Shown one piece after another: positions 28,837-28,896 of a stretch of DNA of 28,896 nucleotides; position 1 is the stretch's first letter, and every line of letters begins with the position of its first letter. This DNA comes from Thraustochytrium sp. TN22 (Eukaryota; Sar; Bigyra; Thraustochytrida; Thraustochytriidae): positions 1-28,896 of the forward strand of contig JABLUY010000350.1 of assembly GCA_013306675.1 (NCBI GenBank), written 5' to 3'. The notes under the pieces were generated by a model. That model was not told the origin of the DNA. It was given only the letters and a program-made list of their open reading frames with translations, and made no database searches. The position numbers were made by a program, and so were the translations under genes.

Positions 28837-28896
28837 GCCGCCGCCGCCGCCGCCGCCGCCGCTGCCGCCGCCAACCGCGCCCGCCGCCGCCGCCGC
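28837..28896. repeat. GCC/CGG triplet repeats upstream of AP-4 mu
   Basis: Eight GCC units (28837-28860), then further imperfect GCC/CGC triplets to the end of the window. They lie 37 bp or more upstream of the AP-4 mu start and probably sit in its 5' UTR. Similar GCC runs occur in the URI leader. Confidence 0.9.

Overview
The window looks like nuclear DNA from a GC-rich, intron-poor eukaryotic microbe. The genes encode purely eukaryotic machinery: an MCM8 helicase, an RPB5-interacting prefoldin (URI), a Sec14-GOLD lipid-transfer protein, a GPN-loop GTPase 2, a Costars-domain protein, a PH-domain protein and the AP-4 mu subunit. Only two introns could be placed, of 73 and 172 nt, both GT-AG. 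CAG/CTG, GCC and GAG microsatellites are common in and around genes. AP-4 and MCM8 together argue against typical fungi, and the scarcity of introns argues against plants, animals and volvocine algae. A free-living protist or alga, for example a GC-rich thraustochytrid-like stramenopile, would fit. This placement is inference with low confidence.

Layout: positions 1 to about 6860 hold no gene I can support. This stretch is built of short tandem repeats, palindromes and shuffled GC-rich sequence, and it starts inside a (GCTT)n/(GCTC)n array. From 6863 to the right end there are ten genes: MCM8 (-), URI (-), Sec14-GOLD (+), a 757-aa coiled-coil protein (-), GPN2 (+), a 522-aa coiled-coil protein (+), an IQ/leucine-rich-repeat protein (-), a Costars protein (-), a Q-rich PH protein (+) and AP-4 mu (-). 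Spacers between genes run from under 200 bp to about 1.35 kb. There are three divergent promoter regions (URI/Sec14, coiled-coil/GPN2, Costars/PH) and four convergent 3' regions (Sec14/coiled-coil, coiled-coil/LRR, PH/AP-4 mu, and the short one holding the ATC repeat is the coiled-coil/LRR pair).

Functionally the genes are a mixture of housekeeping and cytoskeletal or trafficking functions and do not form one pathway. One pairing is notable: URI and GPN2, both linked to assembly of RNA polymerase II, lie within 6 kb. Several proteins are probably cytoskeletal or vesicular (Costars, the two coiled-coils, LRR-IQ, PH, Sec14-GOLD, AP-4 mu). The most unusual architectures are an N-terminal Costars domain on a long disordered tail, a PH domain behind a prion-like Q-rich region, and an LRR gene whose stop codon opens a run of 31 consecutive in-frame stop triplets formed by a microsatellite.
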